Shown one piece after another: positions 24,271-34,288 of a stretch of DNA of 64,000 nucleotides. The notes below the pieces were generated by a model that was given only the letters and a program-made list of their open reading frames with translations, ran no database searches and had not been told where the DNA came from. A program made the position numbers and the translations under genes. The stretch is taken from positions 3,040,215-3,104,214 of the forward strand of contig JAJEKV010000005.1 in assembly GCA_021234155.1 (NCBI GenBank), written 5' to 3'. Positions within the stretch are counted from its first letter, which is position 1. The number at the start of each line of letters is the position of its first letter. This stretch comes from Isoetes taiwanensis. Taxonomy: Eukaryota > Streptophyta > Lycopodiopsida > Isoetales > Isoetaceae.

Positions 24271-24339
24271 TTTGCCCATAAATATATCTATCTATCTACT
24301 TCTTACTCTATATATGTTCTTATGTTTGTCGCGCTTATC

Positions 24340-25350
24340 CGACCGTCCGTTCGAGATCCGACGGCTCACGCGGATTTGGGGGACGTATCCTACGGCCCGT
24401 GATGGTCCGGAGTTTACATATAATATGTGTACCGCGGTCCCTCACGGTCCATTGATTCGATCCCGACCGGCCGGTCCGAGATCCGGCGGCACGTGGCTTT
24501 GGGGACACATCCTACGGTCCACGGGCTTTGGGAATTATATGTAATAGATCCCACGGCTCATATTGTTTTTATATGATGAGATCTTTGATCGTTGATCGAG
24601 TCTAAGATCCTAAGGCTCATATTGAATGCTCGCCCTTAAGGAAAGGCTTTTAAAATTTTTATGTTATTGGGGATTCAAACCTTTGGTCTTATTTCCAAAC
24701 CCCCACTCTAACCACTAGACCAAGCATTAATTCTATGAATAATTTATGTTTCAAATATACTTAAGGGTAATATTCTAATTAACATAAAATAGACTATAAT
24801 ATTCTAGGATGTTTTGAAAGTTTCAAAATGTTCCAGAAAGTTCTAGAATGTCCTAGAAACTTCTAGAATGTAAGGGAATCCAGGAGAATTAAAGGGAATA
24901 TAAGGACATGCTAAAACTAGAACAATGCGCCGTAGGACGCATTAATTTTCTTGTTCTATTCTATTCTATTTTCTTATATGTGTTCTTATATTTGTCGCGC
25001 TTATCCGACCATCCATTCGAGATCCGGGACTCCACGTTGGCTTTTGGGACGATCCTCCTACCCCGATGGCTTGGGAGTTTATATATAATCCGTATAGACG
25101 CGATCCTACGGTCCAGGTTGATCTGATCCTGACCGCCGGTCCGAGATCCTACGGCTTACGTTGCTTGGGGACATATCCTACGGTGCACATGGCTTTGGAA
25201 ATTATATGTAATCGATCTTACGGTCTAGGTTATTCTTGATCCTGATCGTTGATCCGAGATCGTATGGCTCACATTGCTTTAGATATATCCTACATGATCC
25301 TACGGTCCAAATTGATCATAATCCTTGGTCCAAGATCCTACGGCTCACAT
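24340..25350 (-). repeat. GCCGTAGGATC repeat array, right side (inverted)
   Basis: The complement GATCCTACGGC and variants recur (for example near 24388, 24510, 25046, 25148, 25176, 25285 and 25332), mirroring the left arm. Copies between 24310 and 24520 are unusually rich in CG compared with their left-arm partners. Confidence 0.82.
24670..24722 (-). promoter_or_regulatory. tRNA-like A and B boxes, fold-back copy 3
   Basis: On the minus strand TGGTCTAGTGG (24722-24712) precedes GGTTTGAATCC (24680-24670), one change from the B-box consensus. Confidence 0.68.
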
Positions 25351-25421
25351 TGCATGCTCGGGCCTTGGTATTTTCAACAAATTTTAAGGAAATACTTCTA
25401 AAATTTTGTATGTTATTGGGG

Positions 25422-25473
25422 GGATTCGAAACCTGATCATTAACCCCCAGCCCCCATTCTAACCACTAAATCA
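25422..25473 (-). promoter_or_regulatory. tRNA-like A and B boxes, fold-back copy 4
   Basis: On the minus strand TGATTTAGTGG (25473-25463) precedes GGTTTCGAATCC (25433-25422). Both boxes have decayed slightly. Confidence 0.6.
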
Positions 25474-25539
25474 AGCATTAATTCTATGAATGATTTATAT
25501 TTCAAATATACTTAAGGGTAATGTTCTAATCAAGATAAA

Positions 25540-25870
25540 ATAGAATATAACATCCTAGATAGTTCAAGAAACTTCTAGAATGTCCTGGAGGCTCTAGAAA
25601 GTTCTAAAATCTTCTAGAATATTCTAGAAAGTTCCAGAATTCTAAAATATTTTGGAATATAAGAGAATCTATTGGGAATCTAAGAGAATCCTTCGAGAAA
25701 GTCCCAAATTGTTCTAATAAGTTCTAGAATGTAGGGGAATCTTTGGGAATGTAAGAAAATAGGGAAATACTTCCAGAAAGTTCTAGGATATCTTGAAAGT
25801 TCCAGAATGTTCCAGAAAGTTCTAGAATGTTCTAGAAATTTCTAGAATGTAAGGGAATCCAAGGAAATCT
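25540..25870. repeat. TTCTAGAA-type array, right arm
   Basis: This is the inverted counterpart of 22260-22600, with many TTCTAGAATG, TTCCAGAATG and GTTCTAGAAT words. A shorter relic lies at 24795-24875. Confidence 0.83.
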
Positions 25871-26408
25871 CATAAATTATAAGAGAATCTAGGAAGATAT
25901 TTACAAGTCTAAGGGAATCTCTTAAAATCTAGTTGAATCTAAGGGAATCTTCATAATATCTAAGGGAATCTAAGAAAATCTTGATGAAATCTTAGAGTTT
26001 TTTTTAAGATTTTGCAAAGAGCCACAATAGAATGTTCTAAAATGTTTCATAATAAAGGTGTACAATATAAATCTTGAAAAAAAAAATGTTCTAGATGCTT
26101 TCGTTACCCTAAAAAAAAAAAAATAGAATGTGTTTTAGAAATGTTGCACAGATCCAAAATAGATTATTTTGGAAGGTTCTAAATGCTCATGGGTAAGCAC
26201 CTCAATCAAAATTGAAAATTCTAAGAGAATCTAGGGGAATCTTCATGAATGCTAAATATAGTACATAGAATGTTGAAGAATATAGAGGAATCACAAGAGA
26301 ATCTCAATAGAATCGTTGGTTACCTAGAGCACGACAGGGCCTTGCACCGTAAGAATATGCTAAAATTGGAACACGCACCGTAGGACGTGTTAAATTTCTC
26401 GTATATCT

Positions 26409-26534
<126 letters not shown>

Positions 26535-27250
26535 TATCCAAACGATATTTGTGGTGATCATAAGTGTGCAGCATAGGGAAAGTAGAGTAATTAATGTGGA
26601 CTGACCACTAGGTGTGTTTATTTTATGTAAGCGAGGTACACTTCTAAGGTGAAGCAATTTAGCAAATGATGGTTGAGGTTTAATTAAACCAGGATGTGGA
26701 GAGCTCTTAAGAGCATGATTTAGTGTTACCTGTTTTTTTTGGGGCAATTGACATGGGATACGGCTCAAGGGAATGTGCGCACATATAGGGGCATAACCTA
26801 GGGCCTGAGGGCCTCTTCAAATGGTATGGTTTTTTTTTTGTTTGGCCATGATTAAAGGCAATAAGCAATTTTGTGTGACATCATAGCAAAATAACAATTT
26901 GTTCAATTAAGGCACATGGGGGTATGCATGTAACGAAGGTAAGGCATACTAACACTTTAGGGTTTATCGTGTAAACCTAATATGTACAGAATGGCAAGAT
27001 CGCCTTGGGCTTTCGGATTAGGCCACACAAAGTCATGAGAGTGATCCTAGGGACCGGATATGGCCGTAATCGCCAGCAGGCAAGGTGCAAGCCAAAGGGG
27101 AAATGCCAGCAAAAAAGGTATAAATGTAATTTTAGGGACTCCTTTTGTGAACTTATTCGAAACTTCCAAGGTTTTGGGGCTGGTCGAGCTTTATAGGCGT
27201 GGAAACAATCGCTGGTCGCTACCCGCAAGATATTGTTGTTTCTCACCGGC

Positions 27251-27615
27251 CATGCCGAAAAGGAGGGCACGCACAACAAAGGCTTCACAAGAGCAAAACT
27301 ACTTTGGATCCGATCGATAAGGCCGGATTGATCCTCAAGGCATTATGCGTGGGCTGAGCGGAAAATATGGCCCAACCAAGCAAGGTGTTCCCCTGAAAGA
27401 ATTGTTGAAAGGTTTAATCATGGACAATGTCTCCGGCCAAGGAAAGCACGGTCACGAAATTCTTCAAGAACAGCACCGGAATGGAAGTTGTTAGCAGGGA
27501 GATGCCTAACCCTGAGATTACTAGCATTGCTGATACTCCTGACAATGAGCAAGAGGAGCATAACCAGGTCAACGAGCTGGATCCGGATGAAAGTGATCCA
27601 ATAGCGCTTAATCAG
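27251..27615 (+). pseudogene. ORF1 first exon, unit A (frameshifted)
   Basis: This is the broken counterpart of the intact frame at 34289-34657. Its start (MPKRRAR near 27253) is followed by frame breaks, and the final frame from 27427 encodes KESTVTKFFKNSTGMEVVSR, then acidic residues (NELDPDESDPIALNQ). At 27613-27615 CAG is followed by GT, a plausible splice donor. I do not recognise the protein family. It may still be intact in reality, since the breaks coincide with sites that differ from the other copy in a systematic way. Confidence 0.6.
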
Positions 27616-29019
27616 GTTCAGCGGAATTCTTCTGCTGTTCTAAACCCTATACTTATAAGGAAATGTAGTATTAGTCTTAATTTCTAGACTCTTTACCTCA
27701 GCTGTGATGGCAGAATTGCTTAATAATTGACAATAGAATGTATTTTGGTGAAGGGCGAAGAGCCGAGATTAGACGATAGCTTACCTGTCAGCGCTTGTAT
27801 CTTTACCCAGACTATGGCTAACTGATGCATGGTTTGCTGCAGGTAACCCGTCTAACTCCTCCAAAGTCGATTTGCTTGAGGATTCAGACTATTACACAAG
27901 GCCTTGCAACTATGGCCTTTATGGGTGACGAGATATTTGTTTTCTTGTTGCAAAATAGATGTATAAGCTTTCTGCAGTATATGGTAAGCTTTTTTCAAAA
28001 CTATAACAGTAGCATAAATGATATGGATCGAAATGCTCCAAGTATTCTAGGACAAGAAATGATGGAGACATTCCAGGCATTAGTTTTTGATTGATATATT
28101 TCATGAACAGCATCGATTAATGGAAGTTTTATCATTGGCATATGCTTGCTTGATTACATAGTTATGAAATCACGTTTAATAATCTTATGATAACACATAT
28201 GGCCTGATGAAAAGTGTTCTAGTGATAGCTATGGAACTGTTTGTAAAAATCTTGATTAAGACACTAAATAAATAGGAATTTATTTCCAGATTGTCTGGCA
28301 TATAATTTAGGATGTAAAGCCACGTAAGGAAACCGAAAAATTCAGGCCGATGCGTAAATAATCCCGAAAATTCTACCATTATGTGGGTGTTGCTAAATAG
28401 CATGTTACATGCATAAGTGTTGCATGCATGTTGCATGTGGCATGCATATGTTGGTCTTGTTGCAAAGGTTTAATTGTACAATATGCATAGTCGAATTGTT
28501 GCCTGGGAAATTCGACATATGCTGTTTCATTTTTTGATAAGGCCTATGCATAGAGACACCTGGTATTTAGGACTCTGTTCTTGCTGTTGGGATAAGAATT
28601 TGGTTGTTTAATGACCTCAATCTTAGGCATTGAACTTGTTTTTTTAAAAAAAATGATTAAGAAAAAATGGAACTGGACTGGTCCTTAGGATTTTCTTGAC
28701 TTTGGTCAGGAACTGATAAATCCAGACATGCCGTGATGGTAAGGATGGGTATCTCTGATTAGGTTCTGGGAACCGAAAAGGGAAAAGGATATATAATTTC
28801 TAACTTCAGGACAATGGTTAAACCATTGTAGATCTTAAGGACCATGTCCAGTTCATGCGCGCTGTAAGCAGCTTGTAAATTAGAGCATACAGATTTTTTG
28901 TAGTATTCTTTTCTCTAACTGGTATCAGGCATTTTGCTTATGAAAGGATAATCTGTGCACGGGTCGTATGGCTTATATTTAAGCCTTCATGATACTTACG
29001 ATTTGATGGTCTTTTATAG
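27616..29019 (+). other. Predicted intron in ORF1 (1404 bp)
   Basis: The donor is CAG|GTTCAG at 27615/27616 and the acceptor TCTTTTATAG|GAA at 29019/29020. Both exon edges are in phase 0 and joining them keeps ORF1 open (IALNQ then EALQDTNDVV). The stretch between has many stops and contains the conserved block at 27748-27850. No transcript evidence is available here. Confidence 0.6.
27748..27850 (+). other. Conserved ~100-bp non-coding block, unit A
   Basis: GTGAAGGGCGAAGAGCC opens the block, TAGCTTACCTGTCAG follows in the middle and TTTGCTGCAGGTAACC closes it. Versions on the minus strand occur at 36880-36985, 45063-45165 and 63669-63773, and a direct copy is at 34780-34882. TTACCTG (27781-27787) and CAGGTAA near the end are complementary and kept in most copies. 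It lies inside the predicted intron. Confidence 0.82.
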
Positions 29020-30057
29020 GAAGCCCTGCAAGATACCAATGATGTGGTGATACTTAACCCTGAATTGGTCGACATACAGCAACCTCTAAAGGATGCTCCT
29101 GATTGGTATACCGACATTGCAAGCTTTGGTTATGGCAGTACACGGATCTGGCCCCCCAACAAGGCCGTGCAGCTTATGATGGGTTGCATCATTAAACCAG
29201 AAATGCATAAGTACTTCATCAAAAAGGAAGCTGGCCTAGAGGATGGAGATGTTTCAGTGGTTACCTTCTTGGGAATGAATAATATGTTCGAGCTGGTTTC
29301 CAGGATTAACAAGACTGAAAATGATGTACCCACATGCATGAGAATTGTGGACGAGGTGTATGAGTTGCTACCAGCAGCACACTATGAGGCTGAGCTTAGT
29401 GAGACCAAGGATGTCCTTACATTTATCAAAGGTGTGACTGCTATCCAGAAAGCAAATGGGCTTAACATCACGTACCCGCCCATCAACAAACCCAATAAAG
29501 TGGTGCAACCTAAGAAGAAGCAGGAACAGAATGTGATAATGAGCAATTGTCTATTCAGCATAAACATGTTGACTGAAGAAGAGCAGAATGAGGTATTGGA
29601 CCTAGAACCAACTAAAGAAGTGGAACCAGAAATACAGGAAATTCAGGACGATTTGGAAAATTATGATCTCAAAAGGCTCACTCTCTACAATTGCTATCAT
29701 TTTCCCATCCTGTCAACAAGGCTGGCAGAATTACAAGGGGTCATATGTGACCAAGGTTTTTGGAACACGCATAATCTTGGGGTCCTCGCCCCGGTCAGCA
29801 CCAATGTTCTCATAAGCCTATGCAGCATAACGGAAGAGGAAATAAAACAGTCTTTAAAGGATGCTGAAACCTTTACTAAAAGAATTGATAGGATCGTGTT
29901 AGACATGCCATTCACCACACAATTTTTTGGCAAGAAATGCAACAGGAATAATGGTATGTACATCGGTCAGAAAGGCCATATGGCTAAGACTAGTGAAGGT
30001 AGACATGATTTGTATGCAAGGAAAATCTGGCGCACAAAACCCACAGACGCAATGTAA
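29020..30057 (+). CDS. Penelope-like element ORF1, second exon
   Basis: The frame is open from the predicted acceptor at 29020 (EALQDTNDVVILNPELVD) through PDWYTDIASFGYGSTRIWPP, an acidic central stretch (EEEQNEVLDLEPTKEVEPEI) and a basic end (GRHDLYARKIWRT). No known domain is evident, no signal peptide or membrane segment is seen. It is a protein of the element: the decayed minus-strand copy at 42700-44167 encodes recognisably the same segments (FGYG-STRIW as GWGFDNTWIS; KDVLTFIKGVTAIQKANG as KTFVKVLTALERANG; GRHDLYARKIWRT as RRHDFYIKKMWRT). By analogy with other retroelements it may bind nucleic acid or form a particle, but that is inference. The frame ends early at 30055-30057 compared with the other copy. 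Confidence 0.72.
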   Translation, partial: EALQDTNDVVILNPELVDIQQPLKDAPDWYTDIASFGYGSTRIWPPNKAVQLMMGCIIKPEMHKYFIKKEAGLEDGDVSVVTFLGMNNMFELVSRINKTENDVPTCMRIVDEVYELLPAAHYEAELSETKDVLTFIKGVTAIQKANGLNITYPPINKPNKVVQPKKKQEQNVIMSNCLFSINMLTEEEQNEVLDLEPTKEVEPEIQEIQDDLENYDLKRLTLYNCYHFPILSTRLAELQGVICDQGFWNTHNLGVLAPVSTNVLISLCSITEEEIKQSLKDAETFTKRIDRIVLDMPFTTQFFGKKCNRNNGMYIGQKGHMAKTSEGRHDLYARKIWRTKPTDAM

Positions 30058-30137
30058 AGTGGTTGGGGGCAGGGCCCAACAAAGCAATGTAGTGTGGTGT
30101 GTGGTCACATGTCCAGTTGGATGCTGCCTAGTGGCGT

Positions 30138-30772
30138 GACGTTAAAATACTATCTATCTATCTATTAAGTGTTGCTGCGACAAGTACGGCAGAAACGGAG
30201 TCACTAATTGCAGAGACCATATTACCTGGTATGACCAGGCAGTATGGTACATCATGAATAGCACACACAAGATCTGGCCCAACAAGTCATCCAGGTACAG
30301 ATTTTATCAGTTTCACAAATTGATGAATTCAGAAGGCATGCGGGCTGGAGCGGTGGCCTATATTGGTTACCTGAAGGTTCGAGAGATAATGATCAAGATG
30401 ACCAGCAAATATGCTGAGGACAATACACTTTGTCTTAAACAGGAATTTGGCAACACTAAGACATCTGATATTTTGGAAAAAACAATAAGGCCGAGAAAGT
30501 TTCTCAATGACTCCTTGAATCTGGAAGAAAGGGATACTCAGCAAAGGTATCCAGCACACAAGAGAAAACAGAAACTGGACGAAGAAATTGAGGTTATCAT
30601 GCCTCCCAGGTACCGAAAAAAATCTTATGCCACTTCAAGTTCTGGTGCAGGTTTATCAGGAGGTACCTCCGGCCTTACTAATAGCAACAGCATGGAACAC
30701 TCAGTCAATAAACCAACAGGGGAACCATATGCACGAGCTACGGCTGTCAAACCAACAACTCTCAGGTTTTGA
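30138..30772 (+). CDS. Penelope-like element ORF1, C-terminal part
   Basis: This continues ORF1 in another frame. SIKCCCDKYGRNGVTNC near 30162-30212 aligns with FIKCTCGKIAKENGDC of the minus-strand copy, then WYDQAVWYIMNS, GNTKTSDILEKTIRPRKFL (EFGDTKLTDILEKTVKPLKFL in the other copy) and a basic cluster (HKRKQKLDEE) before a Ser/Gly-rich tail ending at 30772. The CxC...C spacing could hold zinc but fits no family I know. The ~100 bp between 30040 and 30138, absent from the alignment, is an insertion or an unrecognised intron; no GT-AG pair I tried keeps the frame. Confidence 0.68.
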
Positions 30773-31096
30773 GAATGATTGAGGTACTCGTATATACCAT
30801 AAAGCTATATCATGATTTTCATCTATTTGACTTAATACGTAGCTATAACATTTCCTCTTTTTAGGGGGTATAACTTGAATGGTAAGCCAATATGGCAGAA
30901 TAGATTCTGATATTATTGGTATCTAAGTTTAACTTTCAAAATATGTGCCTAGTAGGAAATTCTTTACCTTTCAGGGCAGCAAGCCAATAGGGAAAGACCA
31001 AAGTGTCTGAAGCAATATGGCCAGAAGGTCATAAATGGCATTTAAGCCATTAAAGAAACTATTGCACTAAATATCCCTATGGTTATTAAACCATGT

Positions 31097-31204
31097 GGGA
31101 AGGGCTATTATGCCAAAAAGGGCTATTAGGCCAAAAGGGCTATTATGCCGAGAAGGGCTATTATGCCAAAAGGGCTATTATGCCAAAAGGGGCTTTTGAG
31201 CCAG
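31097..31204 (+). repeat. Six-unit 17-18-bp tandem repeat between ORF1 and RT
   Basis: Units of AAGGGCTATTATGCCAAA start at about 31100, 31118, 31135, 31153, 31170 and 31188, with one or two changes each. Confidence 0.9.
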
Positions 31205-31313
31205 TAATATCATGCAAGGGTAAAACCCACATTCTGAAACAACATACTAAAGGGGGTAAGGTTGTTTCAATTTTCCTTGAGATGAATAGCTCTTTTTAAC
31301 ATAAGGCTTGGAA

Positions 31314-33410
31314 ATGTTAAATTTACAGAATAAAAAAAGACTATTGCTCAAGGATGCTGAAAGCAAATGGAGACTGATCACAATTAAAGAGAATACTAGG
31401 AATAAATACGTGCACTTTAATTTTTTCTCCAAATGTCTGGAGAAAATTAAGTTTAGCCAGACCTTTAAGGAAGTGCTCATCAAGTATCTGGGTGTTGAAG
31501 GAGAGAAAATGTGGACAGAAACCATCTTTGGATGGAAATTCATAAGCAACCTCAAAAGCATGCTGTATAAACCCAAATTGGTATTTGCCCAGGATGGGGA
31601 GGTCCCGTGTCCATGTGCAAATCCTTCTCTTAAGGAGTATATTTGTGCCGATATAGGGCATATTAGAACAACTAACTTGAAGTTGATCCACAGCAAAGCC
31701 CTAAGGAGATGGTTAGGCATTGGCCTCAACCATATACCGGACAGGCCATTCACTAGCATGCAGTTCAGAAACGAGATGATCAATGTAATAGAACAATTTT
31801 TTACTGTGCACAGATACAATACAATTGATATGGATGTACGCATTCTTGTTGAGTGCAGGAAGGAAATCCTAAAGAGGACTTGTTCTTTGGCCCAAAAGTT
31901 CGTTAAGGGTAGCTGTAATCCAAAAAAGTTTCCAATCAACGATGATGTGGTTATAAGCAACATTGACTGGTTGGTTAAAAATTTCTACATCTCTGGAATT
32001 GACAAGGCTGCCAATAATCCTTCTTTCATCTGCCCAAAGCACATCAGGGATGAGGCTTTACTTAGACTAAACAGTGATGACTTCCATATGGTAGAAATCA
32101 GCCCACAAATGTTGACAGAAAAGATCAGTATAGAAATGCAAGTCTTTCTGCAGGATTGGTCTTTGAATACAATGGATTTACCCTACCTGCTGGGGATCTT
32201 TAAAGCCCACAAAAACAGTTATAGATGGATTACTAGCGCACATGACTCTATTTTTTCGCAACTGGCCTCTTTAGTTGCAGCTTGTCTCAGTAATCTGAGT
32301 GACCTCTGGCCAAGTATATGCGAAGAGAGGCTGGCCAAGTTTAACTTTTTCCAAAAGCACAAGATCCGAGCTTCTTGGTTAATAAACTCTATATATGATG
32401 TTACATGCAATCTACCCGATAAGATTTTGGATGTTTTTGTAGCAGATGTGACTAAGTGTTATGAAAATATCCCCCTCGAGGGGCAAGACGGTATTTGCAA
32501 AGTCATGGAAAATGTCATATCTAGTATATGGAAGCATCAAAATAAAAAGCACTCCAACAACAACCTATGGTATAAGATTGGTGATAGTGGGCTGGTTAAG
32601 GTTATGTGGAGACACACAAAACCAGAAAGCAATAATTGGGTTTGCATTAGTGAAAAAGCCTTTGTTAATATGAACTCTTGGTTGCTGCTAAACTGTTACC
32701 TACGGATGGGTAGCAGGATATGGAGACAGGTTAAGGGAATCCCCATGGGATTCTCTAGTAGCCCAGCCTGGTGCAATTTGTACTTGGCATGGTTCGAGCT
32801 ACAATTTATTCTCAAACTCGTCCGAGCCGGCATGTACAAAGAGGCTGCTGCCTTTGCTGACACCAGCAGATATATGGATGACCTACTCAGCTTCAATAAT
32901 TGCTATATCAGAAAAGCTCTTGGGCTCCAAGACAGTGACAGCTTATTGGGCACAATCTACAATCTCAGCTACCTAAAAATTGAGGATGAAACAGAGTATT
33001 GGGGAAATCACATTGGGCTGGAAAGCAAAGGAAGGAAAGCCAACTTCCTAAATATGACAATTGTCATCTTGGATCCATATCACGGAATTTTTCAAACGTA
33101 CCATTATGACAAACGTGATAAATTGCCATTTCACATATCCAAGTATGTGCATGCTGAAGCCTGCAGGCCTTATCATTGGGCCAGAAACGTAATAATTTCG
33201 CAGGTTATGCCACACCTTTATGTACACACTAACCCTGTCGCGGCTGCTGAAGACTTGTCTAAGCTCATGCAGGCATTTATTGAAAAAGGCTTCAAGGGAA
33301 GAGATATTGGACGTGCTGTTTACAGGACACTTGAAAAAGGTAATTACCCAGGCCTAAAATTTGATTTGTCTGCTGTTATACGAATTCTTAAGAGGCAGTG
33401 TCTTTCTTGA
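31314..33410 (+). CDS. Reverse transcriptase, Penelope-like family, no endonuclease domain
   Basis: The enzyme would copy element RNA into DNA. ATG at 31314 is taken as start; the frame is open from 31308, giving 700 residues by that numbering. An N-terminal segment has CPC (101-103) and GHIRTTNLKLI (117-127), as in Penelope-like proteins (GHV-TGDL). RT motifs: KAHK (299-302), Asp380 in VADVTKCYENIP (motif A), KGIPMGFSSSPAWCN (476-490, motif B), YMDD (522-525, motif C), NFLNMTI (579-585) and YDKRDKLPF (600-608). All catalytic Asp are present. The C-terminus ends soon after the thumb region (ILKRQCLS) with no GIY-YIG endonuclease. A group II intron maturase or telomerase is less likely because the NFLNMTI and YDKRD blocks follow the Penelope-like arrangement. 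The decayed copy at 40297-42259 shows it belongs to a repeat family. Confidence 0.85.
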   Translation: MLNLQNKKRLLLKDAESKWRLITIKENTRNKYVHFNFFSKCLEKIKFSQTFKEVLIKYLGVEGEKMWTETIFGWKFISNLKSMLYKPKLVFAQDGEVPCPCANPSLKEYICADIGHIRTTNLKLIHSKALRRWLGIGLNHIPDRPFTSMQFRNEMINVIEQFFTVHRYNTIDMDVRILVECRKEILKRTCSLAQKFVKGSCNPKKFPINDDVVISNIDWLVKNFYISGIDKAANNPSFICPKHIRDEALLRLNSDDFHMVEISPQMLTEKISIEMQVFLQDWSLNTMDLPYLLGIFKAHKNSYRWITSAHDSIFSQLASLVAACLSNLSDLWPSICEERLAKFNFFQKHKIRASWLINSIYDVTCNLPDKILDVFVADVTKCYENIPLEGQDGICKVMENVISSIWKHQNKKHSNNNLWYKIGDSGLVKVMWRHTKPESNNWVCISEKAFVNMNSWLLLNCYLRMGSRIWRQVKGIPMGFSSSPAWCNLYLAWFELQFILKLVRAGMYKEAAAFADTSRYMDDLLSFNNCYIRKALGLQDSDSLLGTIYNLSYLKIEDETEYWGNHIGLESKGRKANFLNMTIVILDPYHGIFQTYHYDKRDKLPFHISKYVHAEACRPYHWARNVIISQVMPHLYVHTNPVAAAEDLSKLMQAFIEKGFKGRDIGRAVYRTLEKGNYPGLKFDLSAVIRILKRQCLS

Positions 33411-33460
33411 GCATTGAGAAGCAATTAAGCTGGTACTGGTATGAGCAAGAATAGTGGGCA

Positions 33461-33493
33461 GGGAGGGTCTCTATGTAGTATAGGGACCCTCCC
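33461..33493 (+). other. Terminal hairpin downstream of the RT gene
   Basis: GGGAGGGTCTCTA (33461-33473) pairs with TAGGGACCCTCCC (33481-33493) with one mismatch and a 7-base loop. It lies about 50 bp after the RT stop and 60 bp before the closing (TA)n, so it may mark the 3' end of the element RNA. Confidence 0.78.
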
Positions 33494-34288
33494 ACCCTTT
33501 ACTACATTTTGACCAGCTCATGCCTTCCGGTAGGAGGTAGGGCTTTCTTGTATATATATATATATATACATATATATCCAAACGATATTTGTGGTGATCA
33601 TAAGTGTGCAGCATAGGGAAAGTAGAGTAATTAATGTGGACTGACCACTAGGTGTGTTTATTTTATGTAAGCGAGGTACACTTCTAAGGTGAAGCAATTT
33701 AGCAAATGATGGTTGAGGTTTAATTAAACCAGGATGTGGAGAGCTCTTAAGAGCATGATTTAGTGTTACCTGTTTTTTTTGGGGCAATTGACATGGGATA
33801 CAGCTCAAGGGAATGTGCAGACATAGGGGCATAACCTAGGGCCTGAGGCCTCTTCAAATGGTATGGTTTTTTTTGTTTGGCCATGATTAAAGGCAATAAG
33901 CAATTTTGTGTGACATCATAGCAAAATAACAATTTGTTCAATTAAGGCACATGGGGGTATGCATGTAACGAAGGTAAGGCATACTAACACTTTAGGGTTT
34001 ATCGTGTAAACCTAATATGTACAGAATGGCAAGATCGCTGCTGGCGCTCGGATTAGGCCACACAAAGTCATGAGAGTGATCCTAGGGACCGGATATGGCC
34101 GTAATCGCCAGCAGGCAAGGTGCAAGCCAAAGGGGAAATGCCAGCAAAAAAGGTATAACAGAATTTTAGGGACTCCTTTTGTGAACTTATTCTGGAAACT
34201 TCCAAGGTTTTGGGGCTGGTCGGAGCTTTATAGGCAGGGAAACAATCAGTGGCTGCTACCCGGCAAGATATTGTTGTTTCTGCCGGCC

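Larger units (their letters stand above)
21690..26405. mobile_element. Large fold-back (inverted-repeat) element cluster
   Basis: The two outer ends are inverted copies: ACAAGAAATTTAATGCGTCC at about 21701 faces GGACGTGTTAAATTTCTCGT at about 26382. Reading inward, both arms contain the words GCACGACAGGGCCTTGCACC (or its complement), a long TTCTAGAA-rich array, CCCTTAAGTATATTTGAAAT, a tRNA-like A/B-box segment, CTTTCCTTAAGGGATGAGC and many GCCGTAGGATC repeats. The left arm holds two direct copies of the box segment (22.60 and 23.34 kb). The right side holds two inverted units (24.31-24.95 and 24.95-26.40 kb). No open frame encodes a transposase, so this is a non-autonomous element, or several nested in opposite directions. 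Confidence 0.85.

Noticed and set aside
28203-28222. Hammerhead ribozyme core (CTGATGA...GAAA) in the direct repeat, as known from other Penelope-like elements
   Set aside because: CTGATGA is present only in the left copy (the right copy reads CAGTAGA) and no flanking stems I and III could be paired.
31247-31963. 238-codon minus-strand frame opposite the RT gene
   Set aside because: It is the antisense shadow of the RT frame; it has no domain and the RT motifs explain the sense strand.
31314-33410. Group II intron maturase, retron or telomerase identity for the RT
   Set aside because: There is no maturase or HNH domain and no intron domain V/VI nearby; the NFLNMTI and YDKRD blocks and the repeat context fit a Penelope-like element better.
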